Shown here: one piece after another, positions 51,611-62,789 of the stretch
Layout of the letters: every line of letters begins with the position of its first letter
Position numbering within the stretch: position 1 is the first letter of the stretch
Source of the DNA: Karalla daura
Lineage: Eukaryota; Chordata; Actinopteri; Chaetodontiformes; Leiognathidae
NCBI GenBank assembly: GCA_029224185.1
Contig: CM055198.1
Coordinates: 8,745,124-8,809,123 of the forward strand
DNA: 64,000 nt
Direction of reading: 5' to 3'
The notes under the pieces: model-generated
Databases searched by the model: none
What the model saw: only the letters and a program-made list of their open reading frames with translations
What the model was told of the DNA's origin: nothing
Program-made: the position numbers and the translations under genes

Positions 51611-51947
51611 GTGTATCATGACGTCTAGCTGGTGTTTGTGTTAGAATATGTTTTTTGTACTTATCCTAGCCTCAGAGTCATACCTGCGCCACCCCTCTCT
51701 CTGCTGCTAAAGACTATGTTTCCTCCCAGGAAGACAAACAACAACAAACAAACAAAAAAGACACATAACAAATAGAACACCTGCGTGTGTGTGTGCAAGC
51801 GGATGGAGCAAAAGCTGAAGCTGTTGTAGTGACGGTTGTTTTCAGGAAACGTAGCCTTGAGCACTCCACCCTGAACAGAATAATTCACCCCAGAGGCATT
51901 TTTTCTTACCTGCATGGTACTGTGAAGCTGTGTAACAGTGTACATTG

Positions 51948-51957
51948 AATAAATAAA
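51948..51957 (+). terminator. pcp4: Possible distal polyadenylation signal of pcp4
   Basis: Two overlapping AATAAA hexamers (51948..51953 and 51952..51957) are followed by a GT-rich stretch (gtgtggaaactgtgtgcggt). Use of this site would lengthen the 3' UTR by about 370 bases. Whether it is used is unknown. Confidence 0.45.
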
Positions 51958-52819
51958 GACTCCGTGTGGAAACTGTGTGCGGTGCATGTCAATTCCAACA
52001 CTCGACAAACACCCCGGGCTGCGTATCAGAAGTGCCTGTGCCAGTGCTGCACTACGTCTATTATACTGCATTAATGTACGCTCTGCGGAGACAGCAGAGG
52101 GACTTATATCCTGATGACAAACTATAAATAGTAGCCTCTTCAGAATGAGCTCAGCTGAATCTATTCCCTTCTCAGCTTGATGACCTTCTCCGAGCGGAGC
52201 CAAGTGAAGTGACTGACTGGTTCCCACTGAGCTCATCTTAGCTTTAGGCACTTTGAAACAAAGCCCGGACGCCATACTGTACACCTACATCCATATAAAT
52301 ATTTACTTCAGGATTACGGGTTGATATTTCATCATGGAGCTTGAAACGATTCAGGAAGGCTCTTTCTTCTTGTCTCGTCTGGCGTACTGACAGACGCACG
52401 AGTAAAAAACGAACACAAGGGAATGCTGGCATCTGATTCTCAGTATCCCAGCTGTCGCTCCATTCTTTGTTTGACTTTCCTTCTGCTCTGTAAATAGCAG
52501 GACGGCCAAGACTTGGACTGGGAGGCAGCTGTCACAAATAAGCCCAACTCCTCTGAGTTTGATCACAGAGCGACATGAAGTGTCCCGTCATTATAATGTG
52601 TTGCCCCGCCGCATCATGTGGTCTTCCTCATTAGTGTGCATGAGGAAACAAACCACAAACACTGGCAAAGACTCTGTCACAGCCTAAATATAGGGATGCT
52701 TGAAAGGATGAGCGGAACGCAGTACGTCTTCTGTCACAAAGACACACGTCATGTTTTGGCTTTCAGGTGACTTTTTGGGGACCATTTTGGACTCTGTTTA
52801 TTTTTTTGATGTTGAAATC

Positions 52820-53084
52820 TAGGGATGTAATGGTATCCTTAATATGCTAGTATAAAGGATGCCATATATCAATATTTTGTTTCAGATATCATTGGCAATC
52901 TGAGAATCAGAGATTAGCCAGGACACTAATCATCTTTTATACTTGGATAATCTAAGATTCTCACTATAAAGCTTTCTACAATGCTATCATTGACATGCCT
53001 TACAATTCCTCAATAAATACTGAACGTTGGACCTCTCATTGAAAGATCGAAACATTGTGAGATTTTGATATTGTTACACCCCTA
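52820..53084. mobile_element. hAT-type MITE with 8-bp target duplication (265 bases)
   Basis: The left end TAGGGATGTAATGGTATC and the reverse complement of the right end, TAGGGGTGTAACAATATC, match at 14 of 18 positions. The element is flanked by TTGAAATC (52812..52819) and TTGAAATA (53085..53092), an 8-base duplication with one mismatch. An 8-bp duplication and short TAGGGRTGTAA-like ends are typical of the hAT superfamily. There is no transposase frame, so it is non-autonomous. The target duplication shows that the element boundaries are intact. Confidence 0.85.
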
Positions 53085-53604
53085 TTGAAATATCAATTAT
53101 ACTCTAAGATCAAGGGATGAGAGAACAGCCACTGGAAGCCGACCATGACAGTCATCCTGGTACTCACAGTGACTTTGCTAACAGTTGCTTCCTGAGCTTC
53201 CCCAACAGTCAGCCTGAACTGAAGATGTCTCCTTTATGAAGGTGAAATGTCTTCAAGAGTCTACAGTGAGTCCAGCTGCCGTGACTCTAGAACTCTTTAA
53301 CAATAATGTCATGGTCAGATAAAAACTCTGCATAAATAAGAAGGATTGTTATTCAGATATTAAACATGGTCCTCAGTGGATGAATCTCAGTGTTATTCTT
53401 GTTAACAAGCAAAGGGTCAGTGTCATCAGTGTCTTTTCTCATGAGCATGACGTAGTTAAAAATGAACATGTGCTAAACTGGTTCAAATGTTTTCATGGGG
53501 TTAACTTTTTGCAAAGAGCCACTGACTCACCTTTCATCTCATACGACTGTAGTAGGAGGAATGCCAACACCATCCTACCATCTACTTCTTTAACCTGGCT
53601 AAAA

Positions 53605-53644
53605 CGACAGAGAGAAGGCACACCCTGGACAGTTCTCTAGTCCA

Positions 53645-53705
<61 letters not shown>

Positions 53706-53815
53706 AAGGACAGGAAGAACAAACTCCACACAGAAAGACCCTAGGTCCAGCCATAAGTTGAACTGGGTCCTTCTTGCTGTGATGTAACAACACTAACCAC
53801 CAGCTCACATCTTCA
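53605..53815 (-). repeat. Interspersed repeat family fragment, copy 11 (reversed), split by a CA run
   Basis: On the + strand it reads ACACCCTGGACAGTTCTC and AGTCCATCAC, then a 60-base CA run, then AACAAACTCCACACAGAAAG, CTTCTTGCTGTGATGTAAC and CACTAACCACC. This is the family in reverse order with the CA run at an internal site. The CA run appears to have grown inside the element. Confidence 0.75.
53645..53704. repeat. (CA)n microsatellite
   Basis: A pure CA run of 60 bases inside a reversed interspersed repeat. Confidence 0.97.
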
Positions 53816-56800
53816 CATGCACTTTGCTGTAGCTGTGATGTGAGTGCATACAGTATGACATTGTAGTGACACACACACATGACTATTAAGTCATCTGGAA
53901 AAAGTCTCAGCACATTTAACAGGACCCTGAGCTGCATCGAGGACATCAGGAATTTCACTCAGAGTTTAAGAGGAACAAGAGTGGGTCACTGAACTGTATT
54001 ATATGAAGGTCAGTGACGACCTTTGCACCCCGGGGAATTGATCCTCACAGCAGATCAGCTTTGTGAGCCTGAGAGGATTACACTGTCATGACAAGTGCAC
54101 AGGTTCCTTGATATGCCCAAACAGATGGTTGACGAGGAGAAACAGTCAATGCAAGTACATTTGTGTCATTCTTACATGCTGTAAATTTACTTTAACACAA
54201 AAAATGTCTCAGTGACTCGACTGGAGGTAGATGGATCTCCTACAGGCAAGTCAAGACAAAGTAGCTCTGGTGCCACAGCGAAGCAGGCTGTGAGTTCCAG
54301 TGAAGGTCGCTGCCTTGCGGAGATAAAAGTCTCACTGCAGCTCCTTTGTTTGTTTTCCTGCTTGTTTCATTTTCCACCCAGATGACTATTACAAAGAAAG
54401 CTGTCGGAAGATTCAAGGGCCCACAGAGAATACCAGGCCTCTCAGGGCTCTGCTTGTTGCTGTGTGTCTGTGTGTGTGCATGCCTGATAATAGAATTTTA
54501 AATCATACTATTAACATATGGAGATTTTCCTCTGATCTTGCACAATGACAAGCATCTTTCCTCTCCTCCTCCTTTCTCCTCCCCTCCTACCCCCCCCCCC
54601 TCCATGTGATTGGCAGGTGTGTGAGTTTTTACTGTTTTTCAACTGTCCTTTCCCCCTAACACAACAGAATAACCAGGTCTGCTGGTGTTCACACCTCCAG
54701 CAGGTGTGAGCTCTACAATCAATGACGGAGTTGTCTCCAGCTGAGGAGCAGACAGTCCCATCTGGATGGATGCAGCAATATGTGATTCTACATCCACAAT
54801 AAGCAGAGGTGTCCTCATCTGGAGCTCTACCTCTTGCTCCCCTTGAGCTGTCAGAGGAGGAGGAGGAGCCTCATCACCTTGGTAAATGTGTGAGTGGTTA
54901 AGGAATGGTAACCATGGGCCCCATATTTAAGCATGTAGTCTTGTAGGAAATATGTTGTCATGTTTCTAGACTCGTTCACACAGACATTCATCCATACACA
55001 TGTATATACACACTAGCGGCGGAGGCTTTCCTACATGGTCTGTCTCCGCCTGATGCAGTTTCAGCCCCTCTTAAAGCATCTGCAAATGCACCCATTTTAT
55101 CCTGTACTGTTCTGGATTTTCTTCTACTGGAAGAGAAGGAGTGGTCTTTTACACCCCCATAAAAACCACATTATTACTGGTAGTGATTTCTGTAGGCTGT
55201 AGTTGTGACTGGTGACAAGCTAAGTGAGATATCAATCATTCCTGGGATGATTAAATATTGAATCATGGTGAAACTTTCCACATGAGCTTAAGGAGGAGAA
55301 AATTCATCAGTTTCACTGTGTTCTCCCTTTTGTAGAAAGCAGTAATTTCTGTCCAATCTGAAGCCAGTCCTCTGTGTATACACTATGGTCCATCAAATCA
55401 TCTTTGCCCCATTTCACTAATGCCTAGATGGTTGAGATGAATTCACTCCTGGCATCTTAATGTTTTCTTTACCTGAGTCTCGAGAGACACAGAAACCCAT
55501 TTCACACCTAGTCCATTGATCATAATTAATCATCTGTGCTCTTATGAAAAGTGACATGTTTCTGATTGGCTCACTCACTTGCTAGCCAAATCCAATCGCT
55601 CATGCATTTGAACACATTTTCCTGCAAATAACAAACAAATCTGCTCGCATTGGGCCCTTTCATGCATAGAAGTGTGTATAGGCGTTTTGCACCATTGTGG
55701 AAACCCTCGCAATCAATCTTCCTGCTTTATTTGATTTGTCGGCCAATCCGAGGTATTTCCAGCAACTCCGTGAGACGGCCGGTCCCGGGGAGATAGGGAG
55801 ATGGATGATTCCACCAGGTCTGATTCATTACGGTTACATTAGCCATTAGCTGCCTGTCGCGCTAACAGCGGCGTGAATTTGATCAAATCGGTGGGAGAAA
55901 TTTCACTGTCAGACGCAAGAAGCCCTCCGTGTGTAAAACTGGCCGCTGCCTCAACCAGAATTAGGCAAAAAGACTTGGACGTAATGTAAAAATGTTCCAG
56001 CGCGGATCGAGTTTATCGGCGCTGACGGATACAAACAAAGCGTGCGTCTCAGAGCGGGGAACAAAGCCTGTCATTCAAGAAGATGATTAAAACTTCAAAC
56101 CTCTCTACTCCTGGTGTCGGCGATGCAGATGGGCGCCGGAAGAGCTGGTTTTCATGTTTTTCACACCCTGTGTGCTTTTCTTCTCGTCCTCAATAATACC
56201 AACTGAAGTCTGACATCGTGGCAACAGAAGTTGAATGTGGTGCTTTACGCACAGCAAAACGCAACAAAACAGACTCATAGTTTCTCGCTCGTGGGGAGGA
56301 TCATGCTCCATCTGGTAGCTTTTGAATCTGGGTCTAAGTCTGACTTTGTTCAGTGAGTTTAATTAGTCGACAGATCACACTAAAAGTTGATCCCGGTGCA
56401 GAGGGAGGCGGTAGCTGATCCGTTTCTGTTGCTTACATACAGCTGAACCCTGAGGGTAAGAGGCTTGAGGATTCCTGCTGTTACTGAGCACTGTCTAGCA
56501 ATTACTGGTGATGAGGTGCCTTTGTGGAGACCGGGATCTGGTCTTCCCACGGTCAGGTTTTTGGAAGTGTGCAAGAATAAGTGTGCAAAAAACAAAACAA
56601 AAAATAGCAGAAACAGTGAAAACTGTCACAGCAGGAGGCGATAGAAGGAAAAGAAGCCGGGCAGCTGACGGGACGATGGAGCTGTGAAGGAAGACAGTCT
56701 GACACCTGGAGAAGGGCGAACACACAAACTAAATACACAGGAGACTAATCAACTAATGAAACACAGGTGGCCGGGAAAGCAAGTTTGGAAAAGACAAAGA

Positions 56801-57951
56801 TGCAAAGCAAAACTGTGTGACGCATGACAAAAATGACCTTCAGCATAAAATGAAGGCTCTGAATTACACAGAATGACAGCATGTTGACTGACATATCCTT
56901 ATCTAATCTTGCTGTTTTTCTATTCCTTGATTTACTGCTTCTTAAACTTTTCCTCCTCTAGAGATGTTTCCCATCAAAAATAAAGATAATGGGGGGATCA
57001 CTTCATTGGATGATACAGCAATAGTGACTGTGCTGAATAAAATTCAGGATAAATCAGTGACACTGTTTTGAAGACCACACATCTATGTTTGAGCACACAA
57101 TCATTGTTGATTACTCTGTGTAATATTCTCTTGATTAATCACTTATCACATACATACATTATGACTGTAGAAGGAAACTGGGGAGAACAGGGGGAACATG
57201 TAAACACAGCCACAAACACAGAAAGCTTCTCAGGCCGTTGCTGTGATGTCACTGGTCCACCATGTCAACCAGTGGTTTGGTGGAATAAGAAAATCAGTGC
57301 GGTCGTTGAACGATAAAGTTTGGTGCCTAGAAATTATTTTAAATTCATCATTCATCATCATCATCAGTGATTTCATCATGTATTGAAATTCTGTGGTTGA
57401 AGACTATTCAGTTACAGGTCTGCAATGCTGTTGATGAAATATCTGTAGTGTAAGAACAGTGAGCACAGCTAGTGGCTAAAGCCGGTTTAGGGTATATAAA
57501 GGGATTACTAGGCTAGAATAATCCAAATAAATCATGGGCCCAGGAGCCACTGCTGATAATTCCATATATTGTCTTATCCAGCCAGAGAGCAGTAACGACT
57601 CTTGGTATTTCGATCAATGGGGGGAAAAGCGGAGCTGCAGGGTGAAGGTAACGTTCAGAAGCAGCTGATGACCAATGACCCGTGGCTTGAAGCTCAGACT
57701 CAGGGGTGACGGCTGCTGCAGCCGCTCCAGTACGTAATCAGCGAGCAGTGTGAAGTCTGTGAGCCTGCAGGTCTGGCAGATGATCCAGAGGGGGAGGAGA
57801 CAGAGGTCGAGTCACTGGCTTCTCCTGCAGTGCAGCCCCAGCCTGGTATCATGCACAGAGAGGATGTGTAAACACAGTGACAGCTTGCTTTTAATCATGA
57901 AGCCCTTCGTGCACGTTCATCCATTTCGAAAACACTTTAAATAATGGCATG

Positions 57952-58255
57952 AATAAAAAAAAAAATAAAACAATAAATAAAATAATCTAAATAAATAAAT
58001 AATATTAACTACAATAATAACAATAGTAAGTCTGAACAATATAAATAAAATAATATGAGTAAGTAATATATACATGCAATATCAATAACACATATAATAA
58101 TATAAAATAATAAAATAAAATACAATATAAATACATAAAATAATAAAACAAGCATATTCATATGAATAATGTAAATAAAAAAATAATTATTATAATAATA
58201 TATTAATATAATGTCAATATATGTCTGTCATGATGATATTAAATCATATTTTAAA
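57952..58255. repeat. AT-rich low-complexity block (AATA-type)
   Basis: About 300 bases dominated by AATAA and ATATAA words with very little G or C. Nothing coding is visible. Confidence 0.9.
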
Positions 58256-58684
58256 AAACAATGATCAGATATAAGAACCAATCTATGGAACTTAATCTAT
58301 GGAACTTTACACGACTCTACATGACTTATATGAGATTAATACTAAAATAGATCAAACATTTCATCTTGATGTGTAGCCTGCAGTGGTCAGGGATGGAATC
58401 ACCAGCACGTCCATGAGCGTACGACCCTCTCTCTGCTTCCTGAGCGGCTGCCTCCCCGTGCAACTGAGAGATCTCCACTGTCCAAAATGACTCTGCCATC
58501 TGTCCCGCTCCAGTCTGCCACATATCTGTCTCTAACATTTGATGGAATTTACTCTCTCATTTTATCTTCCTAGTTGAACAGTGTCCTAGATATCTTAGCC
58601 CCGGGCTGTAATGCTGCTCCACTGACCTTGTGATTGTGAGTCAACCCCAGAAACCAGGTTTTCTCTCTCTCTGATGATCATCTC

Positions 58685-58699
58685 CTCTCTCTCTCTCTC

Positions 58700-58749
<50 letters not shown>

Positions 58750-58769
58750 CACACACACACATATATATA
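58685..58769. repeat. Compound microsatellite (TC)n-(TA)n-(CA)n
   Basis: Consecutive TC, TA and CA runs ending in a second short TA run. Confidence 0.95.
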
Positions 58770-58963
58770 AAAACAGAAAATATATTCTGTGAAATCCATT
58801 TCCTTTTCGATTTTTCGATGGATCCAGGACCCGTGGCATGAACACATCTTCCCAGAAGAGAAAAAAAAATCATGTAAAAATATCACACACCGGTGGGAGT
58901 TAATACTGTAAAATAGCACCACAAAGGTCAGTGGAGATTTGTTTGGGCCAACAGACAGAGAAG

Positions 58964-59325
58964 AGCTCGTGTTGCAGCTCAGTGCGACTTTTCGGAGTTT
59001 GCGACCTTTTGAGCCTCAGAGCTGATGGGTTAAAGCAGCAGGTTAACTTCTGCTCAGCCGAAAAACGACAGTGAGGGAGAAAAAGCAAAGGTCCTCAAAC
59101 CGATTCTCGACAGATCCATCCTGCACTGGATGCTGATGGCTTTTGGATGACATTTTTAAGAGCGCCGTCTCACATTAGGCACCTCAATGCCATCATCGAT
59201 GTGGAAAATCGCACTGGTTTTCATCGTTTTTCATCTGAGCAGAAGTTAACCTGCTGCTTTAACCCATCGACTTTGGGGCTCCAAAGGTTGTGCACTCTGA
59301 AAAGTCCCACTGAGCTGCATCATGG
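58964..59325. repeat. Foldback inverted repeat, arms of about 105 bases
   Basis: The left arm (58964..59069) and the reverse complement of the right arm (59223..59325) share GAGCAGAAGTTAACCTGCTG and CTTTAACCCATC without a mismatch, and align over roughly 100 bases at about 80 percent by eye. The spacer is about 150 bases. The structure suggests a foldback or MITE-like element, or an inverted duplication. No target duplication was found. Confidence 0.8.
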
Positions 59326-60329
59326 GCACATCAGGTTCCTCAATATCATAATTTACATCAACGTTATTTGCAAGGATCCATCTCTGCCCCTGTTTTTGTT
59401 CAATGCACGCCACAGTATGTCTCTATAACCATGTGACTGGACTTAATGGCCCTTGCAGATCATAAACCAACACTTTAGGCTTGAGAGAACAGGAGGAAAG
59501 AGAAGATGCTACTTACTCACTGTAGATCTACTGTATGTATCTACAGTATCCTTATGGAATACGCCCAACACATTGTTAAAAATACTCTCAAAAGATGCAG
59601 GCTGGATGCAAAAGAGGGTGTCATGTCTCACCACATATTTGTTGGGAGCGCTGCATTTATGGGACATTAGTCCCAGACGCTGTGGATTTTAACCTGAAGG
59701 TCAGGACATGTTTCAGAATATAATCTCTAAATAATGCCCAATTTCCCTTCCATCGCCAGCCAGAAAATAACACACACCGCCACGGAGGGACTAAAAAGGT
59801 CAGAGCAGTTAAATTTGCCTCGACAAATAGCAAGAAATGACAGCAATCAGGTGAGTGCACGCCCCTCTCTCTTGTTCTTATGGAAATAAAGGTGAAATCT
59901 TTCACTGTGTGGGAACAGCTCTGACATGGAGTGCCGCGTCTCATGTTGAGGATCTCTGGTCGGAGCGTGTTTGGCCTTCAGTTCTGCTGCAGCCTCCACC
60001 GCTCTCTGTTTTTCTGTTTGTTGTCGTTTCAGGGACGACAGTGTTTTATTTACTTTCTGTGTGTCTACCTAATGCGTTATACTTTAAAGGCTACCGTCTG
60101 CCAGCAAACTTTCACAAAGAAGAGGTGCTGACTTCAGCGGGGGGAGGAGCCTCTCCTGACAGGCTGTTGCGATCCATCATCGCCGACTGATGAAATATGA
60201 TGCAACACCCCAAAAGATTTGATCTTATTTAGTCTTCCGGTGTCGCCGTCCTACTGGAAAAGTAGGACTTGTGCTCCGCAGGTGACTCTCAAAGTCCCAG
60301 CGATGGGAGCTCGAGCTCGGATTAGAACA

Positions 60330-60680
60330 GCTATGTGAGCACAACAAACAGCTCAGAGGCTCGTGTGAAGCGCATTACAATACCCTGAGTGGATGCAGAC
60401 GCCGTGTTTGGTGTCACGTACCCGCTGCGGGTCCCGCGTGTTGTTTTATTAAAACTGAAAAACCAACTCGTTGTTAAATAGCATGTAGCAACGAGCTCTC
60501 CTCCTGCGACACGACGAGTTTAGAAGACTGTCGGTCTGTGTCAAGATTATTTATGATCAATTAGATGCATAATTAGTAGCTGCTTCAGACAAGGACCCTT
60601 AATAAGATTCTCTGTAATTTGATTGTGGTCATTAAGTCAATGCACATCTGTCCTTTAGAAATAAATATTGTCCAGACATT
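60330..60680. promoter_or_regulatory. Candidate downstream cis-regulatory element
   Basis: A unique stretch with clustered homeodomain-type words, including CAATTAG and ATAATTAG within 60552..60581, in otherwise balanced non-repetitive sequence. This composition is typical of vertebrate conserved non-coding elements. Inference only. Confidence 0.28.
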
Positions 60681-62759
60681 TCACATGTTGTCAACCATGT
60701 CTTGCAATGTAATTATCTCCATACAATGATAGAAAGTTTACTAAGTAAAGAATCACTAAATAAACCTCCTGTCCTCATTCTCACTTAGTCAATAATCAGT
60801 GGAGTTCCTCCCTCTAGACCAACCTATACTAACATGTGGAAGAGGGCAGCCAGTGCTTCCAGTGGTCTGCAGTACAGGTGCAGCAGTGTGACCACTTAGT
60901 TACTGAGAAAGCATCACTGTGTTGCGCGTGACGGATGAAGCTCACGGGGAACAATCTGGCTGTCAGAAACGGCCAGCGCTCCTCGGGTCCTGCACTGAGG
61001 ACAAGACGGGACGAGCTCCCAGATCGATAGAGCAATCTGAGACAGAGAGCGGCGCGAGGCCGGCCGGGAAATAACGGCTACGGGGAGGGAAGATAAACAC
61101 AGCAGCGACGTCCGCCAGAGGCCACAGAGAGAGGCGAGGGCGTGACTGATGTGAGGAGCGTGGTGCGAGCACTGGGGGAAAGTCCTTCCGTTTTGTGCTC
61201 TCTAAATTAACCCCCTGTCTCCGGCCAACTCTTCAGGCACCTCATTATTAAACCCAGTCGGGAGTACGCTGCTCTATTCCTAACCCTTCTCCTTCTGCTC
61301 TCGCTGCTGACACAGTACGTCATGCTATGGTATCCTCTGTGGACCATTAAAAAGGAAAATCCAGGAAAAAGTGCGGTAACTATCACAGCGGATGAGGACT
61401 TCTTTTGAAAATGAACATTCGCAGGACGCCACTCGTTTCCAGAGGGGCTTATGCAGCTGATAGGGTAGGATAGGGTGTATTAGCTGTGTGAAGAAATGGA
61501 AAATCCGAGAAATGGGAAAGAGGAATGTAGTAACCCAGCTGGTGCTCTGTGGGGGTTTGACAAAAACCCATCCAAAACACAAGGTGCTTTCAGGTAAGCA
61601 GCCCACTTTTTTCTTAGTGGTTATGCATTGCTTATCATGCACAGCCTCCATCTGCTGTAGTATCCCATGCTTATAATGAATCTTTTTCATCGTCTTTTTT
61701 CATCATCTGTCATCATCTTTTGTCATCTTGTCTCATCCGACACATGTCTGTTATCTTCTAAAATGAGCAGTGGACAGTTGAAACAGCTAACTGTGGCTTA
61801 GTGCTGGATAGTAACCTGTAAAACCCATAGAAAACACCAGGAGCAGAGGAAAAAAAAATATGGCTGAAATCAATAAAAGTAAAATGGCGACCTCATTCAA
61901 ACTTACTACAAACATGCCCACTTTCATATCACCAGCCGTGTCATGACCTCCACCACTTACCATCACTTTGGATGAGCAAATTTCATCAGACCGGAAAGGA
62001 TGGGGACCACTCCCTCACCCCCCCACCTCCCCTTGCTAGATCTGAAATTTCCTCCTGCCATTATCTCGGAGCTCCCCCTCCCCTCTGGCTGCAGCGCGTG
62101 GTGGGAGGTGTGATAATGGCCCACAGCCAGGAGGCGAGTCGCTCAGCAGCACTCAGTCCAGCCTCCACCTTAATGTGTGAGGGCAACTGCACCGTCATAA
62201 AGTCTTCCTCCGTGTGCAGGTGCTCCATCCATCTTCATTACCCCGCCACATGCCAGAGAGAGGAGTGCACAGATATAAAACAACGCCCCCCCCCCCTTGC
62301 AATTTCTGTCAATCTGCCACAGTAAATTTTCTATATGCCGTGCCCGGTATCTTCCAATCAATTGATAATAGCTGCGTGAAGTTTTTCTGTCGGATCAGCA
62401 GGTTTGACACTCACGGAGCAGATCTGCTCTGCCGCGTGGAGCGAGTTCCCCTATCTCTGACACAGACAAACCATCCACAGAACAAAGATAAAAGGCCGAG
62501 CCATGGCTTTGCGTTTTCCAGCAGCGGCACAGAAATACTTTATTCCACGTCCTGTGGTGTAGATTTCCCAGAAGGTCCCTCTCGATGCCGCGTGCAACCG
62601 TGTGCATGCAACCCTTTCCCCGCCTCTGCCGTCTCATCCACATTCTGGGGCGCTCTGGGGATCAGCGTGATAGTGTAAACTCGATCTGGGTTCCAGTGTG
62701 AGTGCTGGCATGAATAATTCACAGTGTTCAGGGTGGCGAGTGCTCGTGCAAATGGCAGA

Positions 62760-62789
62760 CACACACACATACACACACACACACACACA
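62760..62789. repeat. (CA)n microsatellite
   Basis: A CA run with one AT interruption. Confidence 0.94.

Noticed and set aside
51661..52284. 207-codon open frame on the - strand after pcp4
   Set aside because: It runs antisense through the distal 3' UTR, and part of it comes from a low-complexity AACAA/GT stretch (the VFFVCLLLFVF-like segment). No domain is recognisable, and there are no supporting splice sites or promoter.
57165..57215. GGGGAGAACAGGGGGAACATGTAAAC, similar to reversed interspersed-family words
   Set aside because: An isolated partial match without neighbouring family words.
62214..62678. 154-codon open frame on the + strand near the end of the window
   Set aside because: No domain and no matching exon structure. 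The overlapping - strand frame is as plausible, so it is treated as chance.
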